This document shows positions 5,398 to 5,815 of a DNA stretch of 5,815 nt, in pieces. This stretch comes from Bog-756 sp036553725. Its GTDB lineage: Bacteria > Actinomycetota > Acidimicrobiia > Acidimicrobiales > RAAP-2. The stretch lies in contig DATBOO010000035.1 of the NCBI GenBank assembly GCA_036553725.1, forward strand, positions 1 to 5,815, in the 5' to 3' direction. Every line of letters starts with the position of its first letter. Positions within the stretch are counted from its first letter, which is position 1. Made by a program: the position numbers and the translations under genes. The notes beneath the pieces are model-generated. The model searched no databases. It saw nothing but the letters and a program-made list of their open reading frames with translations, and was not told where the DNA came from.

Positions 5398-5815
5398 GCG
5401 CCTGGTCGGTTGCCGTCATCGCCCTGGCCGTGACCCTGGCGGCCACGCCGCTGGCCATCGTGGCCGCCCGACGGACCGGCATCGTGGACCGTCCCGGCGC
5501 CCTGAAGCCGCAGACGACGCCCGTCCCCTACCTCGGAGGCGTGGCGGTGTTCGCCGGGTTGATCGTCGGGGCCGCCGTCGGCCGGCCCGCCGTCCTGGTG
5601 CCTCTGGCCCTGGCCCTGGGCCTGGGTGTGGCCGATGACCGGTTCGGGCTGCCGCCGGTGCTGCGCCTGGCCGGCCAGCTGGCCGTCGGTGCCGCGGTGG
5701 CGGCCACCTGCCCACTGCATCTGCCCGGTGTCGCCGCCGTGGCGGTCATCGCCGTCACCGCCCTCCTGATCAACGGGGTGAACCTCATCGACGGGCTGGA
5801 CATGCTGGCCGCCGG
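5394..5815 (+). CDS. Polyprenyl-phosphate glycosyl-1-phosphate transferase (WecA/TagO-like), 3' truncated by the window
   Basis: This is the first 140 residues of an integral membrane enzyme of the MraY/WecA/TagO superfamily (glycosyltransferase family 4). Such enzymes move a sugar-1-phosphate, usually GlcNAc-1-P, from a UDP-sugar to undecaprenyl or decaprenyl phosphate, starting a wall-polymer or O-glycan lipid intermediate. Visible signatures are DRPGALKPQTTPVPYLGG (32-49), ADDRFGLPPVLRL (80-92, the paired aspartates) and NGVNLIDGLDMLAA (127-140). Hydrophobic helices lie at about 4-26, 47-62, 66-80, 95-106 and 113-127. The DRPG...PVP-LGG order fits WecA/TagO better than MraY. The GTG start at 5394 overlaps the GNAT stop (GTGA), and no other start is near the conserved region. 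The His-rich substrate loop expected further along lies beyond the window. The final motif reads DGLDML where DGLDGL is commoner. The frame is open to the last base. Confidence 0.88.
   Translation, partial: MSAWSVAVIALAVTLAATPLAIVAARRTGIVDRPGALKPQTTPVPYLGGVAVFAGLIVGAAVGRPAVLVPLALALGLGVADDRFGLPPVLRLAGQLAVGAAVAATCPLHLPGVAAVAVIAVTALLINGVNLIDGLDMLAA

Noticed and set aside
1..5815. CRISPR arrays, insertion sequences, att sites or rRNA
   Set aside because: No regularly spaced repeats, transposase or integrase motifs, or ribosomal RNA segments were seen on either strand.

Overview
The window is GC-rich DNA whose gene content points to a high-GC Gram-positive bacterium (Actinomycetota). The evidence is a sortase-type LPxTG surface protein, a TagO/WecA-type polyprenyl-phosphate glycosyltransferase, a cysD-cysN-cysC sulfate-activation operon and strong G/C bias at third codon positions. 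An uncultured Acidimicrobiia-like lineage would fit, but that is inference and cannot be settled from this stretch.

Layout: positions 1-117 are an unassigned left edge. A small two-helix membrane protein with a histidine-rich loop lies on + (118-453) and is followed by a good hairpin (507-538). It converges with a secreted protein on - (722-1495) that carries two LPFTG sorting motifs; tandem hairpins lie immediately after its stop codon. Upstream of that gene is a 254-base non-coding stretch, which also holds the probable end of the sulfate operon. The operon cysD > cysN > cysC runs on - from 4549 to 1750, with a 1-base overlap (cysD/cysN) and a 17-base gap (cysN/cysC). A 119-base divergent intergenic region separates cysD from a + strand pair: a GNAT acetyltransferase (4669-5397) and, overlapping it by four bases (GTGA), the start of a polytopic glycosyltransferase of the MraY/WecA/TagO superfamily that runs off the right end (5394-5815).

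How the genes work together: CysD and CysN form ATP sulfurylase, which makes adenylyl sulfate (APS) from sulfate and ATP using GTP hydrolysis. CysC phosphorylates APS to PAPS. PAPS can feed assimilatory reduction or sulfotransferases; no reductase or sulfotransferase is visible here, so its fate is open. The GNAT and glycosyltransferase pair looks like the beginning of a cell-envelope glycan operon.

Most of the window is ordinary housekeeping content. I do not see a convincing new system. The parts most worth a second look are the double-LPFTG protein, the small His-loop membrane protein, the alternative-hairpin cluster at 670-721 and the translationally coupled GNAT/glycosyltransferase pair.
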